Of a DNA stretch of 40,961 nt, positions 1 through 7,211 are shown one piece after another. Position 1 is the first letter of the stretch, and every line of letters starts with the position of its first letter. The DNA is from a virus, in IMG/VR virus record IMGVR_UViG_3300028612_001738, positions 1 to 40,961 of that record. The stretch is one strand, 5' to 3'. The notes below the pieces were generated by a model. That model was not told where the DNA came from. It did not search any database and saw only the letters and a program-made list of their open reading frames with translations. Both the position numbers and the translations under genes were made by a program.

Positions 1-52
1 CATATACTATTAAACTTAGAAGTGATATTAAAATAAATAATATTGTTTTCAT
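1..52 (-). CDS. Partial small protein with N-terminal signal/membrane segment
   Basis: An ATG at 52 opens a frame that runs off the left edge of the window. The 17 residues seen begin MKTILFILISLLSLIVY: one Lys followed by an uninterrupted hydrophobic stretch, as in a signal peptide or a single membrane anchor. It starts 6 nt after the stop of the upstream coiled-coil membrane gene, so it is probably co-transcribed with it. Nothing can be said about the mature protein because the rest lies outside the window. Confidence 0.55.
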   Translation of the reverse strand, partial: MKTILFILISLLSLIVY

Positions 53-58
53 TTGATT

Positions 59-346
59 TTATATTTGTTTTAGTGATATTTCATATAGTCTTTCGTCTAG
101 TTTCTCTAACTTCTCTAAAATGCTTTCTATATCTTTTTGAGTTTCTATTATTGTTTGACGTATTAATTCATCTTTTAAATCATATTCAATTCTTTCTATA
201 GAAGGTTTAGGTAATTCTTTGGCTTCTTGTATGTCAGCTTGTAAAGTAAACCACATACCCACCATTACTATTAAACCACCAATTACTAACCCTATGGTTT
301 TAAGATTAATCGTTATTTTTGTATTTTCCCCAATTTCTTTTGCCAT
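59..346 (-). CDS. Small membrane-anchored coiled-coil protein
   Basis: 95 residues. A short hydrophilic N-terminus is followed by one membrane segment at about residues 17-36 (rich in Ile, Val, Gly, Met), then a charged region whose heptad-like Leu/Ile spacing (about residues 60-92) predicts a coiled coil. Topology is probably a single N-terminal anchor. It is preceded by the short ATATTTATAA motif. I do not recognise a family with a defined function. A spanin-like or membrane-tethered accessory role is possible but not shown. Confidence 0.7.
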   Translation of the reverse strand: MAKEIGENTKITINLKTIGLVIGGLIVMVGMWFTLQADIQEAKELPKPSIERIEYDLKDELIRQTIIETQKDIESILEKLEKLDERLYEISLKQI

Positions 347-355
347 ACCTTTTAT

Positions 356-365
356 TTATAAATAT
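356..365 (-). promoter_or_regulatory. ATATTTATAA motif (candidate late promoter), copy 1
   Basis: On the minus strand the sequence is ATATTTATAA, 9 nt ahead of the start codon at 346. The same motif in the same orientation precedes several other genes in the window. The AAAGGT leader lies between it and the ATG. Promoter function is inferred from recurrence and orientation only. Confidence 0.4.
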
Positions 366-1141
366 TAAGATTTTCTCTGAATTATAATTGGAAAACTTTC
401 AGTAAAGGGCTTATGTTTAGGGTTTTCTAAATCAAATATTTTTCTTACTGCTTTGTATATTTCAAGATTATCTTCTTGACTACGAGAAGATTCATGAATT
501 ATCCATCTTTTACCTTGGATTTTTTTACCTGTATTATCATGGCCTCTTGATTTTGATTTTAACCACATTATTCCTATTCTATCTATTTTTTTACCAAAAC
601 ATTCTTCATAACATTTAGCATAAAGAGCAACTTGTAATTCATGGGTTGTTTGAATTTGATTAGAGGTCTTAAAATCAATTACCCATCTTTCCACATTACC
701 GTTTAATTTAATTTCACATACCAAATCACAAGTGCCTGCTATTTTCAATTCATCTGAAAATAAATGAATTTCTGTTTCAATTAATGTAGGTTTATAAGTT
801 TCCCAAAAATCAACAAATTTTAAAAACATTTGCCAAACATGGGGTCCCATTTTAGGATTACCAAATCCATCTAAATATTCTAATTCAACTCCTTTAAGAT
901 AATATTCAATTAAGCTATGAACTTTAGTACCTTCTTCAGATGCTTTTTTTACAATCCAATCAGCACTATGTCCAACTTTTTTTAACCAATCTTCAAAATG
1001 TTTTCCTTTAGGGTAAGAAGATAAAACATAAGTAACTGAAGGGTAATATTCTCCATGTCTTCTATAATACCTTGAATCAGGTAAAGTTACCATTTTATGG
1101 TCTTCTGAAATTTTTAAAATACGGTTGTATGATTTTTTCAT
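365..1141 (-). CDS. PD-(D/E)XK superfamily nuclease (RecB/Cas4-like exonuclease fold)
   Basis: 258 residues. The RecB-type nuclease signature is present in order: H75 and E78 in VHSLIEYYL, E124 in IETEIHLF, D139 in GTCDLV, D156 and K158 in WVIDFKTS, and Q170 with Y174 in ELQVALYAK. These are the metal- and DNA-binding residues of the PD-(D/E)XK exonuclease group, so an exonuclease or DNA-processing role in replication/recombination is expected. It overlaps the upstream primase gene by 4 nt, implying translational coupling. There is no iron-sulphur cysteine cluster, so it is not a typical Cas4. Confidence 0.8.
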   Translation of the reverse strand: MKKSYNRILKISEDHKMVTLPDSRYYRRHGEYYPSVTYVLSSYPKGKHFEDWLKKVGHSADWIVKKASEEGTKVHSLIEYYLKGVELEYLDGFGNPKMGPHVWQMFLKFVDFWETYKPTLIETEIHLFSDELKIAGTCDLVCEIKLNGNVERWVIDFKTSNQIQTTHELQVALYAKCYEECFGKKIDRIGIMWLKSKSRGHDNTGKKIQGKRWIIHESSRSQEDNLEIYKAVRKIFDLENPKHKPFTESFPIIIQRKS

Positions 1142-2079
1142 ATATTAAGTTTTCTCTCTATTAGATTCCTATAAGTTAATGGGAAAGTTTGTTGTATTAG
1201 GTTAGTAAATTTTTCAAAACCTAAGTCACTGGGATCTTTGTCTTGCATCTCAACAAGATAAACTTCTTTACCTTCGTTCATTAATGTTTCACAGAACTGT
1301 AAAGCTTGTTTTATTGCGTCCTTATCCAATGCAATATAAATTTTAGATACTTTTGAAGTAACTAATTTTTTCATTAAAGATTTTTGTATATTTTTCCCTA
1401 ATAAAGGAATAACATTTCGTTTTATAGCAAGAGCATCAAATAATCCTTCACATAAAATAATTGGTAAATTCCAATTAATTAAATGTTCGTTAGGTATAAT
1501 ATCTCTTGAATATGAAGGATTTTTATATTTAAAATATTCATCTTTTTCATAAGCACGGGAAATGAAATAATTTAATTTTCCTTCTTTATCATAAGTGGGT
1601 ATAATAACTCTTTTAGAATATTTACCATATTCACAATACCCTATATTATATTTAATTATATCTTCTTTTGTTACCTTTCTTCTTTTCAAATAACTTAAAG
1701 CATGTCTACCTATTATATCAGTGGTTTTAATATCTAAGAGGGATTTGAATTCTTTGGGTAACTGTAAGATAGTAGTATTTGTAGGAGGTATGTTAACAGG
1801 TGGAGATGAAGAAGTAGTTAAAGAATATAATTCTTTAATTTTTTGTTGGGATATTTTTGCTTTATAAAATAAATCTATTAATCTTTTACCTTTAAATCCT
1901 TTATCTTCTCCACTACATATCCAACATTGGAATTGATGAGTTGTTAAATTTATTTCTAATTTATGTTTAGTAGGATGACATTTGTTAGGACAAAAAAAAG
2001 CATAATTATTCCTTGCAGTTTTATGACATTCTCCTAAAACTTCTTGCAAAAGATTTAAGACTAATAAATCATTCTCCAT
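1138..2079 (-). CDS. DNA primase (zinc-finger plus TOPRIM, DnaG/T4 gp61-like)
   Basis: 313 residues. The N-terminus carries a CHC2-like zinc ribbon (C30, C34/H35, C52, C55; FFCPNKCH...FQCWIC). The middle holds the TOPRIM fold with the catalytic Glu in ILCEGLFDALAI (about residue 210) and the acidic IALDKDA motif (about residue 250). It should synthesise RNA primers at the replication fork with a phage helicase, which is not in this window. It overlaps the nuclease gene downstream by 4 nt. It is shorter than host DnaG and lacks a helicase-binding domain of usual length, as in T4-like primases. Confidence 0.85.
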   Translation of the reverse strand: MENDLLVLNLLQEVLGECHKTARNNYAFFCPNKCHPTKHKLEINLTTHQFQCWICSGEDKGFKGKRLIDLFYKAKISQQKIKELYSLTTSSSPPVNIPPTNTTILQLPKEFKSLLDIKTTDIIGRHALSYLKRRKVTKEDIIKYNIGYCEYGKYSKRVIIPTYDKEGKLNYFISRAYEKDEYFKYKNPSYSRDIIPNEHLINWNLPIILCEGLFDALAIKRNVIPLLGKNIQKSLMKKLVTSKVSKIYIALDKDAIKQALQFCETLMNEGKEVYLVEMQDKDPSDLGFEKFTNLIQQTFPLTYRNLIERKLNI

Positions 2080-2211
2080 ATTACCATATAAATTTATATA
2101 ATGTTTTTTTGGTCGTTTCTACAACACTCACTTATATTAATACTAAGTGGGGTTTTGAATTTATATAAAAATTAAGTGATTAATCATATACATTAATGTA
2201 CAATCAATATG
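2080..2211 (-). promoter_or_regulatory. Intergenic region upstream of primase with palindromes
   Basis: This 132-nt gap contains the perfect 12-bp palindrome TACATTAATGTA (about 2189-2200) and an inverted repeat CACTTA-N9-TAAGTG (about 2128-2148). It follows the GIY-YIG gene and precedes the primase start, so it probably holds the primase promoter and/or an operator. Neither the long repeat element nor the ATATTTATAA motif is present here. Confidence 0.35.
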
Positions 2212-2700
2212 TTAAGATTCCAAAAAATCTTTAGTAAAAAACTTTCCAAGAATATTTACGTTAAAATATTTTTCTGGTTTTTCTAATATTTCGTATTTGA
2301 ATAAATATTTTGTTTCGAGATAAGTTAAATGTTTTTTATTATGAGCTAATTCTAATATTTCACGTTTAAAATTATTTTTACCCTCTTTTTTTATGAATTC
2401 TTTTAAAGGTTTATTAGAACTCCAATAATTTAACCAATTAGATTCTTTTACTACTAATTTTTTAGAAGGAGCTCTTCCACGCATTTTTAAACGTTTTCGT
2501 TCTTCTTTTAATTTTATTAACTCTTTTTTACCTAATTTAATATTTTGCCGTGTTGCTAAATTTTTCCGACCTATATATTTTTTATTAGTAGATAATTGAG
2601 TAATTAAATATACAAAACCAAAACATTGTAAAGGATACATAATTTTATCTAAATCTTTTAAACTTTCTATAACTTTATTTTTATATAACCATTTTTCCAT
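2212..2700 (-). CDS. GIY-YIG homing endonuclease (Seg-like)
   Basis: 162 residues from the ATG at 2700; an in-frame ATG at 2724 would overlap the upstream gene. The GIY-YIG core reads FVYLI...NKKYIGRKN, with the catalytic Arg in the IGRK helix. A basic central part follows, then ESNWLNYW, LKEFIKKEGKNNFKREIL, and the late Glu and Asn (YLE...KYFN) that complete the nuclease fold. Free-standing Seg-type endonucleases spread by cleaving related phage genomes lacking them. It sits beside tail-fibre-like genes, a common insertion site. Confidence 0.75.
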   Translation of the reverse strand: MEKWLYKNKVIESLKDLDKIMYPLQCFGFVYLITQLSTNKKYIGRKNLATRQNIKLGKKELIKLKEERKRLKMRGRAPSKKLVVKESNWLNYWSSNKPLKEFIKKEGKNNFKREILELAHNKKHLTYLETKYLFKYEILEKPEKYFNVNILGKFFTKDFLES

Positions 2701-2711
2701 TGTTTTTATTT

Positions 2712-3017
2712 TTATGATATACAACCACTAAAAGAACCTAAAAGACCATTAGAATCTATTTGATAAACTACGAGAGCACTTATTTTATACCATTTATTTC
2801 CACCATTAAATTTATTTGAAGGGGTTCCAGGATCTCCTGTGTATAATGTATCACCCCCTTCAGGAAGAATATAATCTCCATCATGATACCTAGTCCAATT
2901 TAATACTCCTGAACTACAGGCATTAGGACCAGTAGTATCTCCATGTCGATCCATTGAAAAAGAGGTTACTGATAATGATTGAGTTTCTATAAATGATGCT
3001 GCTATTATTCCATTCAT
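2712..3017 (-). CDS. Small virion-associated candidate, unknown
   Basis: 101 residues, rich in Gly, Ser, Thr and Asp, with no membrane segment and a scattered pair of Cys. It is 2 nt downstream of the fibre-like gene at 3020 and ends just before the GIY-YIG gene, so it is probably expressed with the fibre genes. Composition suggests a beta-rich structural or fibre-tip accessory protein. I do not recognise a family. Confidence 0.55.
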   Translation of the reverse strand: MNGIIAASFIETQSLSVTSFSMDRHGDTTGPNACSSGVLNWTRYHDGDYILPEGGDTLYTGDPGTPSNKFNGGNKWYKISALVVYQIDSNGLLGSFSGCIS

Positions 3018-3019
3018 AA

Positions 3020-4087
3020 TTATGATGGTGTTAATTCTCCAAATACTCTATATTCTGTGGCTGTCATTTTTTGTATTGCTACTCTACTATATTGTCCATC
3101 CATTACAAGAGTTGCACTACTATTAACTTTTAAAGTAGCATTCCCTTCATAAATAGTTATAGTACCTGAACCATAATTCTCTATTTCTGAGGTATCACCT
3201 ATATTAGATAATGAACTACTATTTACTGTTACGTTAAAAGTTCCACCACTTATTTTTCTAATAGTTGTAGAATCTGTAGGAGTAACTGTAAAAGCAGTAG
3301 AGGCACTAACTATACTTCTTCTTAAGTCATTATTAAATATACCTAATGGAATTGAACTAATCACTTGTCTACTTTCAACATTTGAATTATTTGCAATTAA
3401 CCAATCAGTCCCTACCAATGCATCACCTAATGGTAATCCTGAGAATTCTAAACTAATTGTTTGTACGTGATCTCCACTTGTAGTATTTAAAGTACCATCA
3501 AGTCCTGTACTAGTAGTAATATTAACTTGAGTTATATCACCAGTATTTGATGTCCAACTTAAATTGTTATTGAAGAAACCTAATTGAATTTCACTTGCAG
3601 CTTTCCTACTTTCGGTTGAACCGTTTTGAATAATAAATTCAGTTGTACCAGCAATATCGCCAGTCATATCTGTAAGGGTTGAAAATTCAAGATCTATAGT
3701 TTGAGTATGGTCACCTGAAGTTGTGTCTTGATCACCTGTTAGGCCTATTCCTGCCGTAATGTTGACTCTTGTGATGTTGCCAACCGGTAAACCCGTTAAA
3801 CCTGAGCCGTCTCCTTCAAAACTTCCTGAAAATGAGCCACTTCTAATAATATTATAATTATTGTAAAATATTTGACCTGTTGAAGTATCAAAAGCAAGGA
3901 AATTTTCCTGAGTAACTGTAAGAAGTTTATTAGGATCCAAATATAAAGAACCTGTTAAAGTTAAAGAACCTGATAAGATTATATCATATTCTTCAGTTCC
4001 CGAAAAAGCATCTATTGATTGTGTTACATCCCAAGAATTAATTGTTTGACCTTGGGTTATGTTGGTTTTATCTAAATTTCTAGCCAT
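3020..4087 (-). CDS. Tail fibre-like structural protein with two internal repeats
   Basis: 355 residues, Ser/Thr/Gly/Asn-rich. The N-terminal part (ITQGQTINSWDVTQSIDAF, then GSLTLTGSLYLD) resembles the base of fibre proteins of uncultured marine phages. Two tandem repeats of about 75-80 residues follow, each starting G(N/D)IT-VNIT and containing TTSGDH-QTI-LEF and ending IxLGxFNN-L. The C-terminus (about residues 270-355) is a different beta-rich domain, NVTVNSSSL...YGSGTITIYEG. The likely role is a trimeric fibre or receptor-binding protein at the distal tail. Confidence 0.65.
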   Translation of the reverse strand: MARNLDKTNITQGQTINSWDVTQSIDAFSGTEEYDIILSGSLTLTGSLYLDPNKLLTVTQENFLAFDTSTGQIFYNNYNIIRSGSFSGSFEGDGSGLTGLPVGNITRVNITAGIGLTGDQDTTSGDHTQTIDLEFSTLTDMTGDIAGTTEFIIQNGSTESRKAASEIQLGFFNNNLSWTSNTGDITQVNITTSTGLDGTLNTTSGDHVQTISLEFSGLPLGDALVGTDWLIANNSNVESRQVISSIPLGIFNNDLRRSIVSASTAFTVTPTDSTTIRKISGGTFNVTVNSSSLSNIGDTSEIENYGSGTITIYEGNATLKVNSSATLVMDGQYSRVAIQKMTATEYRVFGELTPS

Positions 4088-4102
4088 TTGTTTTTTTATA
4101 TA

Positions 4103-4112
4103 TTATAAATAT
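4103..4112 (-). promoter_or_regulatory. ATATTTATAA motif (candidate late promoter), copy 2
   Basis: Minus-strand ATATTTATAA, 15 nt ahead of the ATG of the fibre-like gene (4087), in the short gap after the structural gene at 4117. It has the same orientation as the gene it precedes. Confidence 0.4.
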
Positions 4113-4116
4113 AATA

Positions 4117-5085
4117 TTATCTATCGATATTTATTAAAATGTTAGTATCTACAAAATTATTTTTAGGTAAGGGTTTGGCTAATTTACCTAAAGCTAATAA
4201 TTCAAATTTTTCATTATATAAACCTATTGTTGTAATATAAGGTTCAAAATAAGAACTTGTAACATAATCGTATACATCTCCTTCACTTCCCTTTAAAATT
4301 GTTGGGTTTAAACTATAATTAAATTCATCGGAATTTATTTCACATTTATATTGAGTTTCATAAAATTTATAAGAACTTGAAAATGAACAAGTTATATTAC
4401 TTTCATCTATATAAGTAGAAATAAAATTACTATATATAACACCTTCTCCTCCATAACTTCCTGTTCCATACTCTGATTCTCCATAAGATTCAAGAATTTC
4501 TTCAACAATAATCTCATCTTTACATATTATTATTAAACCATGTTGATATATTATATTACCTATAAAATTATCCTTATATTTTAATCTTCCTTCCCCATCA
4601 TCTGTTATACTTCCACTTATAGGACTTATAAGTTCAAATGAATTAGGTTGTATAAAATCCCCAAATAATTTAGAAGGAATAGAAATTACTCCTATTATAT
4701 CACCACTTGAGGTTGGGAAATTTTTTTGAGGGTTTAAATCTGTTTGTTCATAATTATAAAATGAAGTTTGATATGTACTTCCCTCTATAGTTCCATCATT
4801 ATTATAACTTGCCGTACTTGCTTCAGAAATTTCACCCTCACTTCCTGATAAATAATTATTATAATAAAGTTGCTTTATCGAATCATATATTAATACTTCA
4901 GATTGGGGGTTAAAATCTCCTGTTAATGTTTTATTATCCAGGTAAGAATCTACTAATCCAGTATATCTATTTATTTGAACATCAGACGCAGAAAATTCAG
5001 TTTCTCCTTTGAAAGTAAAGCTTTTATTTACTTCAAAAGGAGATATTATTATATCTTGAGAATTGAATTGTTTGTAAGCCCCCAT
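4117..5085 (-). CDS. Structural (fibre/baseplate-associated) protein, paralogue of the 5363 gene
   Basis: 322 residues. The C-terminal 75 residues match those of the gene at 5363: (D/S)EFNYS-NP, then an aromatic strand, TTIGLYN, EL-A-(G)K, a Pro-Leu motif and a terminal IxI strand. The N-terminus starts MGAYKQFNSQDIIISPFEVN, similar in style to the paralogue's MGFKKLDAEDFLVSSN. Ser/Gly/Tyr-rich and beta-predicted. It is probably a tail appendage or baseplate-fibre connector, arisen by duplication; function is not proven. Confidence 0.6.
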   Translation of the reverse strand: MGAYKQFNSQDIIISPFEVNKSFTFKGETEFSASDVQINRYTGLVDSYLDNKTLTGDFNPQSEVLIYDSIKQLYYNNYLSGSEGEISEASTASYNNDGTIEGSTYQTSFYNYEQTDLNPQKNFPTSSGDIIGVISIPSKLFGDFIQPNSFELISPISGSITDDGEGRLKYKDNFIGNIIYQHGLIIICKDEIIVEEILESYGESEYGTGSYGGEGVIYSNFISTYIDESNITCSFSSSYKFYETQYKCEINSDEFNYSLNPTILKGSEGDVYDYVTSSYFEPYITTIGLYNEKFELLALGKLAKPLPKNNFVDTNILINIDR

Positions 5086-5086
5086 T

Positions 5087-5350
5087 TTACATTAAAGGTT
5101 TGATTTTATCTATTATAATTTCAGGTTTATTATAAATATCACTTTCCCAAAATCTTAACAAATTATATCCTTTATTTTTAGCAAACTTATTTTTAAATTT
5201 ATCATTTTTCTTAACTTCTTCTAATTTATAAAAATATTTATCTAAACTAGGACCTCCATGCCAATAATCACCATCAATTTCTAATAATAAATTTGTGTTT
5301 TTAATTCTAAAATCATATGATTTACAAACTTTATTATTAGAAATTCATTA
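5087..5350 (-). pseudogene. Truncated Vsr/EDxHD-like homing endonuclease relic
   Basis: Reading the minus strand from about 5350 to the TAA at 5087-5089 gives an open frame with no usable start codon. It matches the C-terminal half of Vsr-like homing endonucleases: YDFRIKN-NLLLEIDGDYWHGGP, then VKKNDKFKNKFAKNKGYNLLRFWESDI. The EIDGDYWHG and RFWE motifs are characteristic. The N-terminal part that normally precedes them is absent. An in-frame TGA lies at the 5' edge. The relic fills the gap between two paralogous structural genes, which suggests an old homing insertion that has decayed. Confidence 0.7.
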
Positions 5351-5362
5351 GTAAAAATTAAA

Positions 5363-6397
5363 TCAAAAATCTAACTTTATTCTTATAAGTATTTCTTTTG
5401 TAAAATCTTTATTTAAAGGTCTTGACATTTTTGCTACAGCTACTAATTCATTAGCATCATTATACAAACCAATTGTTGTTGGGTAAACTTGAGGATTATC
5501 TATAAAATAAGTGAATATAACTTCTCCGGTAGTACCTGAAATAAAACTAGGATTTTCAGAATAATTAAATTCAGAATTCCGTGCTCTAACGAATATATAA
5601 TCTGAAGTAATAGTTTCTTCAGCATTTAATTTAAATACATCATCTCCAGATGAACCCGATAAATGAATATATAATTTTTCAGGATTTTTAGCAGATCCTG
5701 ATGTTCTATCAGTATTCAGATTAATTCCCCCACCATCTAAAGTATTATCATCAAGTGCAGCCCCATTTAGTAAAATTGTTGAAATATCGGGAAGAAATAA
5801 ACCATACGAACCTGAATTAGGAGTATGACCTGTTCCTTCGTCATATGAAGTTCCATCTGAACCACTTATGATTTGATATGCTCTTTGTGTTCCATAATAT
5901 ATAGGCAATGATACCATTCCTGAATCATCTGTTAAGTGGATTTTTTCATAATTTATATTACTACTACTTAAAATTAAATTAAAAGAACCAGGTAAAAGTT
6001 TTTCTTTATATCTTGCTCTTTCAATATTTATAGCATAAAAATAACTTCCTGTAAAACTTGTACCAAACATAAATTGAGAATTTTCATCTTCTAATATTAA
6101 AGTTCTATACTGACCATAAATTGTTTTGGTAGGAGAAACTCCGGGTACTGAAGAATCAAAATCTGTACCTCCACCTCCTGTATCATCTCCATATGCAATT
6201 GAAAATTGTACTTGTGCAGTACTATCTTCTGATGCGGTTTGGTATGTATTTAAATAATATGGTCCTGAACTTCCTTCTTTCTGTGTTGAAGAAGTATAAT
6301 AAGTATTTAATGATAATGAATTGTTTGACCAAACTGTAGAAGTTACTGTATTTGAACTTACTAAAAAATCTTCGGCATCTAATTTTTTGAAACCCAT
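5363..6397 (-). CDS. Structural (fibre/baseplate-associated) protein, paralogue of the 4117 gene
   Basis: 344 residues, Ser/Thr/Tyr/Gly-rich, no membrane segment. Its C-terminal domain (EFNYSENPSFISG, YPTTIGLYNDANELVAVAKM, RPLNKD) is clearly shared with the neighbouring gene at 4117, indicating tandem duplication. The N-terminal two thirds diverge. It lies between the 222-residue structural gene and the endonuclease relic, within the leftward tail operon. A tail appendage or assembly role is likely from context. Confidence 0.6.
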   Translation of the reverse strand: MGFKKLDAEDFLVSSNTVTSTVWSNNSLSLNTYYTSSTQKEGSSGPYYLNTYQTASEDSTAQVQFSIAYGDDTGGGGTDFDSSVPGVSPTKTIYGQYRTLILEDENSQFMFGTSFTGSYFYAINIERARYKEKLLPGSFNLILSSSNINYEKIHLTDDSGMVSLPIYYGTQRAYQIISGSDGTSYDEGTGHTPNSGSYGLFLPDISTILLNGAALDDNTLDGGGINLNTDRTSGSAKNPEKLYIHLSGSSGDDVFKLNAEETITSDYIFVRARNSEFNYSENPSFISGTTGEVIFTYFIDNPQVYPTTIGLYNDANELVAVAKMSRPLNKDFTKEILIRIKLDF

Positions 6398-6401
6398 AAT
6401 A

Positions 6402-7070
6402 TTATGTTAATTGGTTTTTAGTTATTGTTATAGGAATAGCTACACGTGCCCCACTATCCAAACCTACAACGGTAAGAGTAGTTCTTATCTGAGTATTATC
6501 ACCAAATAAAGTGTTGATAGTTGTTGCTGTTAAATTAAATTGTGTTCCTATTACTGTTTTAGAAACATTTGTTCCTATTGTTGTAGTTGAATTAATATTT
6601 TGATTTATTGATGATTTATTATTAATCCCTACCCCATTAAATTGACTTAATAATCTTATATCTCCAATTGTAACACTATAACCATTTGATTCAAATGTTT
6701 GAGTATTACCTAAATAATTTAGAGTTTGAGGGGTAATTGCTAATTTAGCTCCTTGTTTAAGAGTAATAGCAGCAAAACCTAAATCTAATACAGGTAATTT
6801 AGCTGTTCCTCTTGGTAAAGTTACTAATTTAAATTTCATTATTTGTTGTTCATCTGGGAAGGCTTCTAGTAAAGGCATATTATCTATTGCTTCCCCATAA
6901 TAAGCAGAACCTGATGGATGAATTGGGTTATACAAAGTATAATCTATTTCATCATCTGCTAATGCAAATTGTGTAATTCTAAAAGAACCATCACCTTTGG
7001 CTATTAGTTCTCTTCCTTTTTTTGTTAATATTGCGTCTACAGTAATAACACTATTGTTAAGATAACCCAC
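6402..7070 (-). CDS. Tail structural protein, unknown role
   Basis: 222 residues. The N-terminus MGYLNNSVITVDAILTKKGREL resembles a protein found next to baseplate/fibre genes in uncultured marine T4-like phages (from memory, not searched). The middle is hydrophobic-beta (KLPVLDLGFAAITLKQGAKL), and the C-terminal half is Asn/Thr/Ile-rich and repetitive. It begins after a 141-nt gap following the giant protein gene. No enzymatic motif is seen; probably a tail or fibre-network component. Confidence 0.55.
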   Translation of the reverse strand: MGYLNNSVITVDAILTKKGRELIAKGDGSFRITQFALADDEIDYTLYNPIHPSGSAYYGEAIDNMPLLEAFPDEQQIMKFKLVTLPRGTAKLPVLDLGFAAITLKQGAKLAITPQTLNYLGNTQTFESNGYSVTIGDIRLLSQFNGVGINNKSSINQNINSTTTIGTNVSKTVIGTQFNLTATTINTLFGDNTQIRTTLTVVGLDSGARVAIPITITKNQLT

Positions 7071-7085
7071 TGAATTTTTTGTTTT

Positions 7086-7196
7086 TTAATTAATGTATGA
7101 AAAGGTATGTCCTTTTCTTATTTTTTTATTATTTCCTATTAATATTGATATAATTGTTCTTTTCTTTATATATTTTTTTAAATTAAAATTATTCAT
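7086..7196 (-). CDS. Possible 36-residue ORF sharing the MNNF(D/N)L(R/K)KY start
   Basis: An ATG at 7196 opens a basic 36-residue frame beginning MNNFNLKKYIKK. Its first nine residues match the start of the protein at 31557-32015 (MNNFDLRKYL). An ATATTTATAA motif lies only 4 nt upstream, too close for a normal leader. A 7-bp stem-loop (GAAAAGG-TATGT-CCTTTTC, 7099-7117) lies inside the frame. It may therefore be a relic or a chance frame in the 141-nt leader of the 6402 gene. Confidence 0.3.
   Translation of the reverse strand: MNNFNLKKYIKKRTIISILIGNNKKIRKGHTFSYIN
7099..7117. terminator. Stem-loop between giant structural gene and 222-residue gene
   Basis: Perfect 7-bp inverted repeat GAAAAGG / CCTTTTC with loop TATGT. 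On the plus strand it is followed by a T-rich tract (TTATTTTTTTATT); on the minus strand, the coding direction here, the trailing sequence is not a pure T run. It may act as an RNA-processing or attenuation hairpin rather than a classical terminator. Confidence 0.4.
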
Positions 7197-7200
7197 TTTA

Positions 7201-7210
7201 TTATAAATAT
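7201..7210 (-). promoter_or_regulatory. ATATTTATAA motif (candidate late promoter), copy 3
   Basis: Minus-strand ATATTTATAA immediately after the stop of the 2553-residue gene and about 130 nt ahead of the 6402-7070 gene. It would drive the fibre-side half of the tail module. Confidence 0.4.
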
Positions 7211-7211
7211 G

